A stretch of DNA of 64,000 nt from Gaetbulibacter_A aestuarii (GTDB lineage Bacteria; Bacteroidota; Bacteroidia; Flavobacteriales; Flavobacteriaceae), in NCBI RefSeq assembly GCF_039537665.1, contig NZ_BAABAY010000001.1, positions 1,854,930-1,918,929 on the forward strand. Reading direction: 5' to 3'. Below the pieces are notes generated by a model. It saw only the letters and a list, made by a program, of their open reading frames with translations. It ran no database searches and was not told the DNA's origin. The translations under genes were made by a program, and so were the position numbers. Shown piece by piece: positions 27,261 to 35,340 of the stretch (positions are counted from its first letter, which is position 1; every line of letters begins with the position of its first letter).

Positions 27261-28005
27261 AAAGTATGCCGATCTGGAAGCTGATATCGATGCTATTATT
27301 CAAAATTTTGAAACGGCAGGTAAGGCTTTTGGAAACCAGGATAGGAATACCTTGAAGGAATTCCGGTTGGGGTATCAGGAAGTAATCGTAAAATCATTTC
27401 GTGTTCCCAATATTATCAATCAGATTGCCTATAAATTCTTTCGAAAAAGTAAAGCGGAGCGATCCTATACTTATGCCAATAAACTTAAAGAACTTGGTGT
27501 TGGAACTCCGGATCCCATAGCTTTTTATGAATTTGAAACGCTTTTTTTATTCAAAAATAGTTATTACCTCAGTGTTCATGTGGAGGCCGACCTTACCTAC
27601 AGAGCATTGACTACTAATCTGAATTACCCGAATCACGAAGCAATTTTACGAGCGTTTACCAGATTTACGTTTGATCTACATGAAAAGGAGATTCATTTTT
27701 TGGATCATTCACCCGGGAACACACTCATTAAAATAAATAAGGATTCATATGATTTTTATTTAGTTGATTTGAACCGCATGTCGTTTGGTAATCTGGATTT
27801 AGAAACACGGATCAAGAATTTTGCACGATTAACCATTCATAAATCTATGGTTGAAATAATGAGTGATGAATATGCGAAATGTATCGGAGAACCTTTTGAG
27901 AAAGTATTTCAGTTAATGTGGCAGCAAACAGAAGCCTTTCAAGCTAAATATCACCGCAAACAACGTTTAAAAAAACGATTGAAGTTTTGGAAGAAATATG
28001 ATTAA
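27235..28005 (+). CDS. Lipopolysaccharide core kinase-like protein (WaaP/KdkA family)
   Basis: Predicted sugar kinase acting on Kdo or heptose of LPS; 256 aa. Kinase-fold landmarks in order: VIVKSF with the ATP lysine (about residue 54), a hinge region FKNSYYLSVHVEA, the catalytic loop FLDHSPGNTLI with Asp and Asn five apart (about 159-164), and FYLVDLNR replacing DFG. The C-terminus is strongly basic (KYHRKQRLKKRLKFWKKY), as expected for a protein bound to the inner membrane surface. It overlaps the methyltransferase gene by 26 nt and, tail to tail, the next glycosyltransferase gene by 4 nt. Confidence 0.82.
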   Translation: MIRSKKIHKKYADLEADIDAIIQNFETAGKAFGNQDRNTLKEFRLGYQEVIVKSFRVPNIINQIAYKFFRKSKAERSYTYANKLKELGVGTPDPIAFYEFETLFLFKNSYYLSVHVEADLTYRALTTNLNYPNHEAILRAFTRFTFDLHEKEIHFLDHSPGNTLIKINKDSYDFYLVDLNRMSFGNLDLETRIKNFARLTIHKSMVEIMSDEYAKCIGEPFEKVFQLMWQQTEAFQAKYHRKQRLKKRLKFWKKYD

Positions 28006-28757
28006 CGTCTGTTTTTTCTGAGTAACCAAAGTTTAACATAGCGCATAAATACAACATAAGCTTGCATATAGCCAATAGTAAATCCTACGAAGCCATCTCT
28101 GAAACCACCCTGAATAATATAGTGCTTAAAAAACCCCCAAAAAGGTTTTACAACAACATGATAGGGTGTTATTGATTTGGTTTTTTTATCATAATCCTGA
28201 GCTTGTAACCAAGCATAGCGATTCATTTTATCTACGTAAGCATCAAATGAGGTGTATGTATTGTGATTTAATTTGTGCTTTAATTCACTAACAGTTCCAT
28301 TCGCAATAATTTCTTCGTGTACCTTTTTATCCTCGTAGATACATAAATCACGCTTAAAAAGCCGGATTACTTTATCATTACGCCAGCCACTGTAATGTAC
28401 CTGTTTTCCCATAAAATGGTTATTTCTGCCAATCCAATAGGCAACGATATCAGGATTTGGATTTTTGAGGATATTTTGAATTTCTAATTTGAGATCATTT
28501 GTAACGCGTTCGTCAGCATCAATCAGCAAAATCCACTCATGTTTGGCTTGTGGAATAGCCCAGTTTTTTTGAGCTGAAAAGTAATCGAATTTGCGTTGAA
28601 TAACGCGCGATGCCTTTTCAAGAGCTTTTTCATAAGTGCCATCCGTGCTGAAACTATCTACTACCAAAATTTCATCAGCAAAATCCACAGAGGCTATGGC
28701 ATCTTCGATGTTGTGAATTTCATTTCCGGTTGGTATTAAGGCCGTGAGTTTATTCAT
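28002..28757 (-). CDS. Glycosyltransferase family 2 (WaaE/KdtX-like)
   Basis: 251-aa GT-A enzyme resembling beta-1,4-glucosyltransferases of the LPS core. Opening MNKLTALIPTGNEIHNIEDA, then EILVVDSFSTDGTYEKAL, NWAIPQAKHEWILLIDADER (metal DxD as DAD), and the typical HYSGWRNDKVIRLFKRD, followed by KVHEEIIANGTVSELKH. A short hydrophobic and basic C-terminus suggests membrane contact. Its ATG overlaps the stop of the heptosyltransferase gene by one base (TAATG), so the two are translationally coupled. Confidence 0.87.
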   Translation of the reverse strand: MNKLTALIPTGNEIHNIEDAIASVDFADEILVVDSFSTDGTYEKALEKASRVIQRKFDYFSAQKNWAIPQAKHEWILLIDADERVTNDLKLEIQNILKNPNPDIVAYWIGRNNHFMGKQVHYSGWRNDKVIRLFKRDLCIYEDKKVHEEIIANGTVSELKHKLNHNTYTSFDAYVDKMNRYAWLQAQDYDKKTKSITPYHVVVKPFWGFFKHYIIQGGFRDGFVGFTIGYMQAYVVFMRYVKLWLLRKNRR

Positions 28758-29803
28758 TATTTGGATGCGGTTAAAAAGCGTTTTAAAGCGTCAGTAAAAT
28801 ACGAAGGTTTGAAAACATGGTACATGGATTTAACTTCTTTTTTCAATTTTTTACCCTCTGCTTTTTCAAATAATTGAGGTTTGAAATCTTTTAAATGAAC
28901 AGCAACATGTTCGGTTTCATTTTCAAAGAATCCCCAGGTTTCTTTAGTGATCCATGGTGAAAATATAGCAAAAGTTTTTACATCCAGCGCTTTAGCCATA
29001 TTTATAGCTCCACCTTCATTACCTATTAAGGCTGTGCAATGTTTTGTGATCGCCAGAAAATCCCTCAGATTATTTCCAAAGATATCTAAATGAATATGGG
29101 CCTTTGAAGATTCCTTACATAATTCATAAACCATGTTGGCTTCTTCTTTTTGGTTTGGCATATAATTGAATAGTACCTGTCCATTGGTTTCCGCAACAAC
29201 CTGATCTATGACCTTAGCCATATAGGGTAGTGGATAGGTTTTATTTTCGCCACTTCCTAAAACGCTTATCATATACAACGGTTTTTTCAAATCGATACCC
29301 TGCTTTTCCAAATAGGTTTTTTGCGTTTTGATTTCTTCCGGTCTCAGATATATTTTTGGCTTAATAATATCGGATTCCATACCTAAAACCGATAATAGCT
29401 GTAGGCGATTTACCAATGCCAATTGGTTACCATGAGTTTTTCGCTTAATGTTATGAGAATAAAATAAGGTAGAATAATGTTTGAAATAAGATATCCGGGT
29501 TTTAGCTTTGGAAAGCGCAGTTATTATATTACTTGAAAGCTTGGAATAAACATCAATTACCACATCATAATTTTGATGTCTTATTTGAAACGCGAATTTT
29601 AAAAGTGCGCCAATACGCCGTTCTTTTTCAGTAAAAAAAATAAATTCATCAATAAAAGGATTGTTCTCTACCACCGGGAAAGTGGATTTATTGATAAGGT
29701 AATGAAGTTGCGCTTTTGGGTATTTCTGGCGGAGTGCCTCAAACAAAATACTGCTTGTAAGCACATCGCCAATCATTTTTTGTTGTATTACTAAAATTTT
29801 CAC
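28757..29803 (-). CDS. Glycosyltransferase family 9 (heptosyltransferase-like), GTG start
   Basis: GT-B glycosyltransferase of the ADP-heptose:LPS heptosyltransferase family, 348 aa. The start KILVIQQKMIGDVLTSSILF, the YPKAQLHYLINKSTFPVVEN region and the C-terminal HCTALIGNEGGAINMAKALD with VKTFAIFSPW are family marks. The start is GTG at 29803, immediately after the dapD TAG at 29804-29806 with no gap; the next ATG would remove the conserved first strand. Likely transfers a core sugar in LPS assembly. Confidence 0.88.
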   Translation of the reverse strand: MKILVIQQKMIGDVLTSSILFEALRQKYPKAQLHYLINKSTFPVVENNPFIDEFIFFTEKERRIGALLKFAFQIRHQNYDVVIDVYSKLSSNIITALSKAKTRISYFKHYSTLFYSHNIKRKTHGNQLALVNRLQLLSVLGMESDIIKPKIYLRPEEIKTQKTYLEKQGIDLKKPLYMISVLGSGENKTYPLPYMAKVIDQVVAETNGQVLFNYMPNQKEEANMVYELCKESSKAHIHLDIFGNNLRDFLAITKHCTALIGNEGGAINMAKALDVKTFAIFSPWITKETWGFFENETEHVAVHLKDFKPQLFEKAEGKKLKKEVKSMYHVFKPSYFTDALKRFLTASK

Positions 29804-30628
29804 CTACACAGCTACATCATGCTCACGAAGCGCGTCGTTAAGCGATGTTTTTTTGTTCGTACTTTCTTTTCGCTTTCCTATAATTAAGGCACAAGGGACA
29901 TTGTAATCTCCCGCAGGGAAAGATTTTGAATAACTTCCAGGGATCACAACTGAGCGTGCAGGGACAACACCTTTCATTTCAACCGGTTTATCACCGGTAA
30001 CATCTATAATTTTAGTACTCATGGTAAGTACAACACCGGCACCAAGAACAGCTTCAGTTTCCACACGAACGCCTTCAACCACGATACATCGTGAACCAAC
30101 AAATACATTGTCTTCAATAATTACAGGAGCAGCTTGTAAAGGTTCTAAAACCCCACCAATGCCAACACCTCCGGATAAATGCACATTTTTACCTATCTGC
30201 GCACAACTTCCAACTGTTGCCCAGGTGTCAACCATAGTCCCTTCATCAACATAAGCTCCGATATTAATATAACTTGGCATCATGATCACACCTCTGGAAA
30301 TGTAAGCTCCATGTCTTGAAATAGCATGGGGTACCACACGAATACCTTTTTCAGCATAACCTGTTTTTAATGGCATTTTATCGTGAAATTCCATGGGGCC
30401 ACATTCTATGGTTTGCATTTTTTGAATCGGGAAATAAAGTACAACAGCCTTTTTAACCCACTCGTTTACTTGCCAACCATCGGAAGTTGGTTCAGCAACA
30501 CGTAAGGTCCCTTTATCTAGTTGGTCAATTACACTTCTTATCGCTTTTTGGGTACTTTCTTGTTGTAATAGATCGCGGTTTTCCCAGGCTTGTTCTATTG
30601 TATTTCTCAGTTCTGTCATGATTGTCAT
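29804..30628 (-). CDS. dapD: 2,3,4,5-tetrahydropyridine-2,6-dicarboxylate N-succinyltransferase
   Basis: Succinylase branch of diaminopimelate/lysine synthesis, cytoplasmic trimer; 274 aa. Left-handed beta-helix hexapeptide repeats are clear from about residue 100 (GAYISRGVIMMPSYINIGAY; GTMVDTWATVGSCAQIGKNV; LSGGVGIGGVLEP). The C-terminal phrase VPARSVVIPGSYSKSFPAGD is typical. Two in-frame ATGs exist at 30628 and 30619. The -7 box at 30639-30646 would leave only about 5 nt of leader for the first, so the second (MTELRNTIEQAWEN) may be the real one. Its transcription unit continues into two LPS-type glycosyltransferase genes. Confidence 0.96.
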   Translation of the reverse strand: MTIMTELRNTIEQAWENRDLLQQESTQKAIRSVIDQLDKGTLRVAEPTSDGWQVNEWVKKAVVLYFPIQKMQTIECGPMEFHDKMPLKTGYAEKGIRVVPHAISRHGAYISRGVIMMPSYINIGAYVDEGTMVDTWATVGSCAQIGKNVHLSGGVGIGGVLEPLQAAPVIIEDNVFVGSRCIVVEGVRVETEAVLGAGVVLTMSTKIIDVTGDKPVEMKGVVPARSVVIPGSYSKSFPAGDYNVPCALIIGKRKESTNKKTSLNDALREHDVAV

Positions 30629-30638
30629 TAATTTTGAG

Positions 30639-30646
30639 CAAATATA
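30639..30646 (-). promoter_or_regulatory. -7 box of the dapD promoter
   Basis: TATATTTG on the minus strand, matching TAnnTTTG, about 10 bp from the first candidate ATG and 19 bp from the second. Confidence 0.55.
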
Positions 30647-30892
30647 ATAGCTATCCCTGAAACTTACAGAATTATACGCTAGTTAATTACATGTAAATAT
30701 CAGTTTTTCGAAATTCCGTATATCGAAGCAATTTAACAGATGATGGAGGTTTTTTGAAGACTTTAATTCTGTTTACACTTTTAGTCCAAATACCGTGCAT
30801 TTCATCGATAAAAAAAATGACAAATACCTGTAACACCCTATTATTGTTGTTATTACAGATGGACGTGATTTTTGTGAATTACAACTAATTTT

Positions 30893-30925
30893 TTGGGAAT
30901 GAACTTTAATTGGAAACTATATTTG
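30893..30925 (+). promoter_or_regulatory. Promoter (-33 TTG, -7 TATATTTG) that decides a start
   Basis: TTG at 30893-30895 and TATATTTG at 30918-30925 are separated by 22 bp, within the Bacteroidota range. The box lies inside the long form of the downstream frame (from TTG 30893 or ATG 30899), so a transcript from it can only use the GTG at 30944. Confidence 0.5.
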
Positions 30926-30943
30926 TTTCAAATTACCAAAGCA

Positions 30944-31222
30944 GTGAAAACAAAATTATACATAGCCCTCATTTTAATATTAAGTGTATCTGTTGCACAA
31001 GCACAGTCAGAGGATCATAAAAACCCTGTTCCAGTTGCTAATTCAACAGAAATAAACACAACCTCTAATGTTGGGAACGATCTAATTAGTCCTTCTGAAC
31101 TTAAGGAATCTATCGCAAGAACAAATAGTGATATTCGTATTTACTTTAATAGAGTGCGTGTAAAGAAAGTGGAAAATATAAAATTATTATTTCCTAAAAT
31201 CCATTTAGACAAAAAAGCTTAA
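30944..31222 (+). CDS. Small exported protein of unknown function
   Basis: From the GTG at 30944 the product is 92 aa with a textbook signal peptide (KTKLYIALILILSVSVAQAQ, cleavage after AQA). The mature part of about 70 residues is polar and ends in a basic tail (NRVRVKKVENIKLLFPKIHL). Longer starts (ATG 30899) would add 15 residues ahead of the signal and lie upstream of or within the promoter. I do not recognise a family. A copy of TGCATTTCATCGAT sits about 150 bp upstream and a strong terminator follows. Confidence 0.6.
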   Translation: MKTKLYIALILILSVSVAQAQSEDHKNPVPVANSTEINTTSNVGNDLISPSELKESIARTNSDIRIYFNRVRVKKVENIKLLFPKIHLDKKA

Positions 31223-31248
31223 ACCAAGTACAAATAAGTTATATTCCA

Positions 31249-31277
31249 AAAAGGCTATCTTCATGATAGCCTTTTTT
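31249..31277 (+). terminator. Rho-independent terminator after the small exported protein gene
   Basis: Stem AAAAGGCTATC (31249-31259), loop TTCAT, GATAGCCTTTT, continuing into a T-run to 31277. The ruvX -7 box begins only 6 bp later. Confidence 0.9.
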
Positions 31278-31282
31278 ATTTG

Positions 31283-31290
31283 TATTTTTG
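31283..31290 (+). promoter_or_regulatory. -7 box of the ruvX promoter
   Basis: TATTTTTG, matching TAnnTTTG, 16 bp before the ATG at 31307. Confidence 0.5.
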
Positions 31291-31306
31291 AGCTAAATTA
31301 AATTTT

Positions 31307-31717
31307 ATGCCACGTATTTTAGCCATTGATTACGGAACCAAACGCACAGGTATAGCTATAACGGACGAACTTCAGATAATTGCCTCGGGATTAACTACTG
31401 TGAACACGAAAGAATTATTAGACTTCCTTTCTGATTACCTGGCTAAGGAGGAAGTTTCTCTAATTCTTGTTGGTGAGCCTAAACAAATGAATAATACGGC
31501 ATCTGAAAGTGAAATTTATATTGAAGCTTTCTTAAAAAAATTAGATAAGAAATTTCCAAATATTCCTGTAGAGCGGGTTGATGAGCGGTTTACTTCGAAA
31601 ATGGCATTTCAATCGATGATCGATAGCGGCTTGAAAAAAAAGCAACGTAAAAATAAAGCGCTAGTTGACGAAATTTCTGCAACCTTGATCCTGCAGAGTT
31701 ATTTATATTCAAAATAG
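31307..31717 (+). CDS. ruvX: Putative pre-16S rRNA nuclease / Holliday junction resolvase (YqgF family)
   Basis: RNase H-fold nuclease implicated in 16S rRNA 5'-end maturation; 136 aa, normal size. Motifs with the catalytic acids: ILAIDYGTKRTGIAITD at the start, VERVDERFTSKMA in the middle, and KALVDEISATLILQSYL at the end. It has its own promoter downstream of a terminator, and def follows by 45 bp with another -7 box in the gap. Confidence 0.93.
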   Translation: MPRILAIDYGTKRTGIAITDELQIIASGLTTVNTKELLDFLSDYLAKEEVSLILVGEPKQMNNTASESEIYIEAFLKKLDKKFPNIPVERVDERFTSKMAFQSMIDSGLKKKQRKNKALVDEISATLILQSYLYSK

Positions 31718-31739
31718 TGGCGATTAGCCTTAAGAATTG

Positions 31740-31747
31740 TATTTTTG
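31740..31747 (+). promoter_or_regulatory. -7 box of the def promoter
   Basis: TATTTTTG lies 15 bp before the ATG at 31763 and overlaps the TTG that could otherwise open the frame at 31745. This supports the ATG. Confidence 0.5.
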
Positions 31748-31762
31748 CAAAAAATAAATGCC

Positions 31763-32353
31763 ATGATTTTACCTATAGTCGCTTATGGCGATCCCGTATT
31801 AAAAGTAAAAGCAAAAGATATTCCGGAGGATTACCCGAAATTAAACGAACTTATTGCTAATATGTTCGAGACTATGTATAATGCTTATGGTGTTGGATTG
31901 GCGGCGCCTCAAATAGGTTTGCCAATTCGAATGTTTTTGGTGGATACCTCACCTTTTGCTGATGACGAAGAATTAACTGAAGAAGAGCAAAAGGAACTAA
32001 AGGATTTTAAAAAGATATTTATTAATGCTCATATTATTGAAGAAGAAGGGGAGGAATGGGCCTTTAATGAAGGATGTTTGAGTATTCCTGATGTTCGTGA
32101 AGATGTTTACCGTCAGCCAAAAATCACCATGACTTATCAGGATGAAAATTTTAATACCTATACCGAAACTTTTGAAGGTTTAATCGCTCGCGTTATTCAG
32201 CATGAATACGATCATATTGATGGTATTTTGTTTACGGATAAGCTATCTAGTTTTAAAAAGCGACTTCTTAAAAGTAGACTAAATAACATTTCAAAAGGCA
32301 AAATAAACGTAGATTACAAAATGCGTTTTCCTAACCAAAAAAAGAGACGATAA
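31763..32353 (+). CDS. def: Peptide deformylase
   Basis: Metalloenzyme that removes the formyl group from nascent proteins; 196 aa from the ATG at 31763 (MILPIVAYGDPVLKVKAKDI). All three motifs are present: GVGLAAPQIG (I), EGCLSIP with the metal Cys (II), and IQHEYDHIDG, the HExxH-type metal site (III). An acidic insert (ADDEELTEEEQKELKDFKK) follows motif I, as often seen in Bacteroidota deformylases. A TTG-started longer form from 31745 is less likely. Confidence 0.96.
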   Translation: MILPIVAYGDPVLKVKAKDIPEDYPKLNELIANMFETMYNAYGVGLAAPQIGLPIRMFLVDTSPFADDEELTEEEQKELKDFKKIFINAHIIEEEGEEWAFNEGCLSIPDVREDVYRQPKITMTYQDENFNTYTETFEGLIARVIQHEYDHIDGILFTDKLSSFKKRLLKSRLNNISKGKINVDYKMRFPNQKKRR

Positions 32354-32407
32354 TATTTGCAATAACGCCATAATCAAAAGATATTTGTGCGCTTAAAAAA
32401 CTAAGTT

Positions 32408-32836
32408 ATGAGTTTAGAAAAAGTGTTGTCAATTTCCGGAAAACCCGGATTGTATAAGCTGATTACCCAAACACGTGGTGGCTTTATCGCAGAATCTTTG
32501 GTAGATAAAAAACGCTTATCGGTAGGGATTCAGCAAAATGTAAGTATCTTAAGTGATATTGCGATTTATACCCTTACGGAAGAAGTGCCGTTAGCTGAGG
32601 TTTTTAAAAAAATGCAATCTAAGGAAAAAGGCAAAAAAGCTTCTGTAAGTCCGAAAGATCCTAAAATAAAACTGGAAGAATACTTTTTTGATGTGTTGCC
32701 TGAATATGATGAAGATCGTGTTTATGCCAGCGATATTAAAAAAGTGATCCAGTGGTATAATTTGTTGGTTGAGCACAATTTACTAGAAGATACGCTTGAT
32801 GTAGAAAAAGAAACCGTAAAAGACGAAGAAGAATAA
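32408..32836 (+). CDS. DUF5606 domain-containing protein
   Basis: Cytoplasmic 142-aa protein found across Flavobacteriia just downstream of def. It opens MSLEKVLSISGKPGLYKLIT, with RGGFIAESLVDKKRLSV and LSDIAIYTLTEEVPLAEVF, then a C-terminal helical part (YDEDRVYASDIKKVIQWYNL) and a charged tail of Glu and Lys. Function unknown. It is probably co-transcribed with def (54-bp gap) and ends at a strong bidirectional terminator. Confidence 0.85.
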   Translation: MSLEKVLSISGKPGLYKLITQTRGGFIAESLVDKKRLSVGIQQNVSILSDIAIYTLTEEVPLAEVFKKMQSKEKGKKASVSPKDPKIKLEEYFFDVLPEYDEDRVYASDIKKVIQWYNLLVEHNLLEDTLDVEKETVKDEEE

Positions 32837-32847
32837 GATTAAAAAGG

Positions 32848-32870
32848 CCTCACTTAAAGTGAGGTTTTTT
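32848..32870. terminator. Bidirectional terminator between the DUF5606 gene and crtY
   Basis: Palindrome CCTCACT-TAA-AGTGAGG (32848-32864), flanked by A-run on the left and T-run on the right, serves both convergent units. The crtY stop codon starts at 32871 on the minus strand. Confidence 0.88.
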
Positions 32871-34023
32871 ATTGAAATAAGGTTTTGAAAAATGCCTTTA
32901 TAAATGGCCAGGAAATTAGGGATAAAATAATGTTCATATCTTCCATTAAAGTGGATTCTTCATCTAAAAATCGAAACATATGTACTGTTTTGTTCTTAGC
33001 GTAAAACTGTTTGAAGATCCATTCCCCTTTCGCATTATCGTCCTTTAATACCCTTAAAAATACTTTGTCGTAAAATCTATAGCGTTTGCGAAAAAGGTTC
33101 AATGCTGTGGGTTTTCCATTTTTAAGATTTGAAATAATTTGCTGTACTTTTTTTTCTGTGTGTTTGAATGAATAACCACTCGAAGGCTTCACCCAGCCTC
33201 CAGCCGTTCCTATCTTTATTACTTTTCTTGTATTAAATTTTTCAAAAGGGAAAGTACTCATAGGAATCTTTCCGGTCTCGGTTTCCACGATAGTGTAATT
33301 CTCAATTTTTAAGTAATTGGTGATATAATTTGTAATGAAACTATCGTAAACGGCTTCCTCTACAAGGTGTTCTGTAAAATACGTGAATTCTACCAGAGCT
33401 TCCTGTTCACTGTAGGGTAACACGTAGGTAAAGGTGGTTTGTTCTCCATCCTTAAGGCGGTAATCCATCATGGTTAATTGACCCTTGTCAAAAACCGGTT
33501 GGTTCGTTTTAATAACATATCCTTTGAAGTGTTGCATAACTTCGGGAATGTCTTTTTTATTTTGGAGGAAAGCTTCGGGTATACGACTATCAAACACCAA
33601 ATCGGCGCTGTAATTATTTGATTTTCCTTTAATTTTTACGAGATCTGCTTCTTCAAAAACAGAGGTAACTTCATCTAAAATGAATTGAATATTGGAATGC
33701 TCCTCAAGAACTTCCTTACTGTAATTGTAAAAATCAAGGGATCGTATGGATTTATAATTGTAGGGATTAAGGTCTAAGTTAATTTTTTCATCACAGGCAA
33801 ATACTACGGCCTTGTTCCAGCTTTGATACGATAACACATCCCAAACTGAAGTTCCGGTTTCCCAAAAACTCCAGGTTTTATCATTGGTATCCTTTTTGGA
33901 AGGGTCGATAAGCCCTATTGATTTTTTTGAAAAAAATGGATCTTTTGAAAAAGCAAGGGCAAGCTGTAAACCGGCAAGACCATTTCCAATAATGATATAG
34001 TCGAAATGGTTATTACCCACCAT
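32869..34023 (-). CDS. crtY: Lycopene beta-cyclase (CrtY type)
   Basis: Cyclises lycopene to beta-carotene at the membrane; 384 aa. N-terminal FAD-binding beta-alpha-beta FDYIIIGNGLAGLQLALAFS, then IGLIDPSKKDTNDKTWSFWE, whose KTWSFW matches the CrtY family. DYRLKDGEQTTFTYVLPYSE and IPMSTFPFEKFNTRKVIKIG, followed by GTAGGWVKPSSGYSF, are further family segments. It is last in the crtI-crtB-crtZ-crtY order (15 bp after crtZ), all behind the MerR/B12 regulator gene. Confidence 0.95.
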   Translation of the reverse strand: MVGNNHFDYIIIGNGLAGLQLALAFSKDPFFSKKSIGLIDPSKKDTNDKTWSFWETGTSVWDVLSYQSWNKAVVFACDEKINLDLNPYNYKSIRSLDFYNYSKEVLEEHSNIQFILDEVTSVFEEADLVKIKGKSNNYSADLVFDSRIPEAFLQNKKDIPEVMQHFKGYVIKTNQPVFDKGQLTMMDYRLKDGEQTTFTYVLPYSEQEALVEFTYFTEHLVEEAVYDSFITNYITNYLKIENYTIVETETGKIPMSTFPFEKFNTRKVIKIGTAGGWVKPSSGYSFKHTEKKVQQIISNLKNGKPTALNLFRKRYRFYDKVFLRVLKDDNAKGEWIFKQFYAKNKTVHMFRFLDEESTLMEDMNIILSLISWPFIKAFFKTLFQ

Positions 34024-34038
34024 ATTTGATCTACAATT

Positions 34039-34488
34039 CTATTTTTTGAAGTATTTAAAAGGAACGAACAACATTCCGAAGCATTCACCATCATCTTTAC
34101 CTAAATGTTTGTGGTGAATCTTATGAGCACGTCTTACACCACGGGCATACCAGTTATTGGCATTTCTGAACATTTTAAAACGCTGGTGAATGAATATGTC
34201 GTGAACCAAAAAATACGAAAGTCCGTATGCAAAAATGCCTATTCCTATAGGTAATCCTGCCCAGAACCCTTCATATTTCCAAAGTAGAAAGCACGTGATA
34301 CTTACCACGGCATAAAAGATGAAAAAGGCATCATTACGCTCAAACCAGCTGTCGTGATCTTTATGATGGTGATCCTTATGCAAGCTCCATAAAAAACCAT
34401 GCATGATATACTTATGCGTAAACCAGGCCATAAATTCCATGAAACAATAAGTTCCTAAAAATATTAGAATCCAATATAAAGTATCCAT
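34039..34488 (-). CDS. crtZ: Beta-carotene 3-hydroxylase (CrtZ type)
   Basis: Non-heme di-iron membrane hydroxylase that adds 3-OH groups to beta-ionone rings, giving zeaxanthin; 149 aa. The His clusters are intact: THKYIMHGFLWSLHKDHHH (about 25-43), HDIFIHQRF (about 110-118) and RAHKIHHKHLGK (about 128-139). Hydrophobic helices lie between them. It lies 9 bp downstream of crtB and 15 bp upstream of crtY. No ketolase gene (crtW) is in the window, so zeaxanthin is the expected product of these genes. Confidence 0.95.
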   Translation of the reverse strand: MDTLYWILIFLGTYCFMEFMAWFTHKYIMHGFLWSLHKDHHHKDHDSWFERNDAFFIFYAVVSITCFLLWKYEGFWAGLPIGIGIFAYGLSYFLVHDIFIHQRFKMFRNANNWYARGVRRAHKIHHKHLGKDDGECFGMLFVPFKYFKK

Positions 34489-34497
34489 AAAGTTATT

Positions 34498-35337
34498 TTA
34501 CATCAAATTTAATTGATATTTAACATAGCTGCGCATTAAAAGTTCAACTTTTTTAGGATTAGAAACTCTAATACGCGAATTTTTTATTTTTAATGCCGGT
34601 GTTTTTTTGAGCTTATTCAATAATTGACTATAATAACGATATGCCATAAAAACACCAAATTTAGCTTCAATAGGTAGTTTTCTGATGCCGCTCAAACCCA
34701 TTTCGAAATCTCGTTCAATATCTAAAATAATTTCTTCTTTTGATTTTTCGTCCAGATTACAAAGATCTGTATTCGGAAAATAGGTTCTATTCAAACCTTC
34801 ATAGTCGGCTTTAAGATCTCTTAGGAAATTCACTTTTTGAAACGCAGAGCCCAGGGCCATAGCCGTATCTTTTAATTCATCATATTTTTCCTGATCGCCA
34901 TTTACAAACACTTTCAAACACATCAAACCAACAACATCGGCAGAACCATATATGTATTTTTTGAATTCTTCATCAGACAAATATTCAGTTTTATGTAAGT
35001 CCATGCGCATACTATTCATAAAAGCATCTACCAAATGTTTATCGATGTTGTATTTATGATAGGTATATTGAAATGAGTTTAAAATAGGGTTTAAACTGAT
35101 GCGATCTCTTAACGCAAACTCAAGATCATCGGTGAAGCGCTTAAAAAGATCTTCCTTATCGAAATTATGAAAGGAATCCACAATTTCATCAGCAAATCTT
35201 ACAAAACCATAGATGTTGTAAATATCATTTCTAATGGATTTATACAACATTTTTGTAGCCAATGAAAATGAGGTGCTGTAACGCTTTGTTACAACTTTAC
35301 TGCATTGGTATGAAACGGTGTCGAAAAGATCTTTCAT
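34498..35337 (-). CDS. crtB: Phytoene synthase
   Basis: Condenses two geranylgeranyl diphosphates to phytoene; 279 aa. Typical phrases: KRYSTSFSLATKMLYKSIRN, VRFADEIVDSF (first Asp-rich motif) and FLRDLKADYEGLNRTYFP (second). It starts 3 bp downstream of the crtI stop, so coupling is likely. No GGPP synthase gene (crtE) is visible in the window; the substrate must come from elsewhere. Confidence 0.95.
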   Translation of the reverse strand: MKDLFDTVSYQCSKVVTKRYSTSFSLATKMLYKSIRNDIYNIYGFVRFADEIVDSFHNFDKEDLFKRFTDDLEFALRDRISLNPILNSFQYTYHKYNIDKHLVDAFMNSMRMDLHKTEYLSDEEFKKYIYGSADVVGLMCLKVFVNGDQEKYDELKDTAMALGSAFQKVNFLRDLKADYEGLNRTYFPNTDLCNLDEKSKEEIILDIERDFEMGLSGIRKLPIEAKFGVFMAYRYYSQLLNKLKKTPALKIKNSRIRVSNPKKVELLMRSYVKYQLNLM

Positions 35338-35340
35338 AAA

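Larger units (their letters stand above)
30629..30943. other. 315-bp divergent intergenic region
   Basis: It holds the dapD -7 box (30639-30646, minus), an exact copy of the recurrent 14-mer TGCATTTCATCGAT (30796-30809), and the promoter of the small secreted protein near its right end. Imperfect complementary segments CTGTAACA and TGTTATTACAG lie at about 30828-30860. No gene is visible. Confidence 0.5.
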
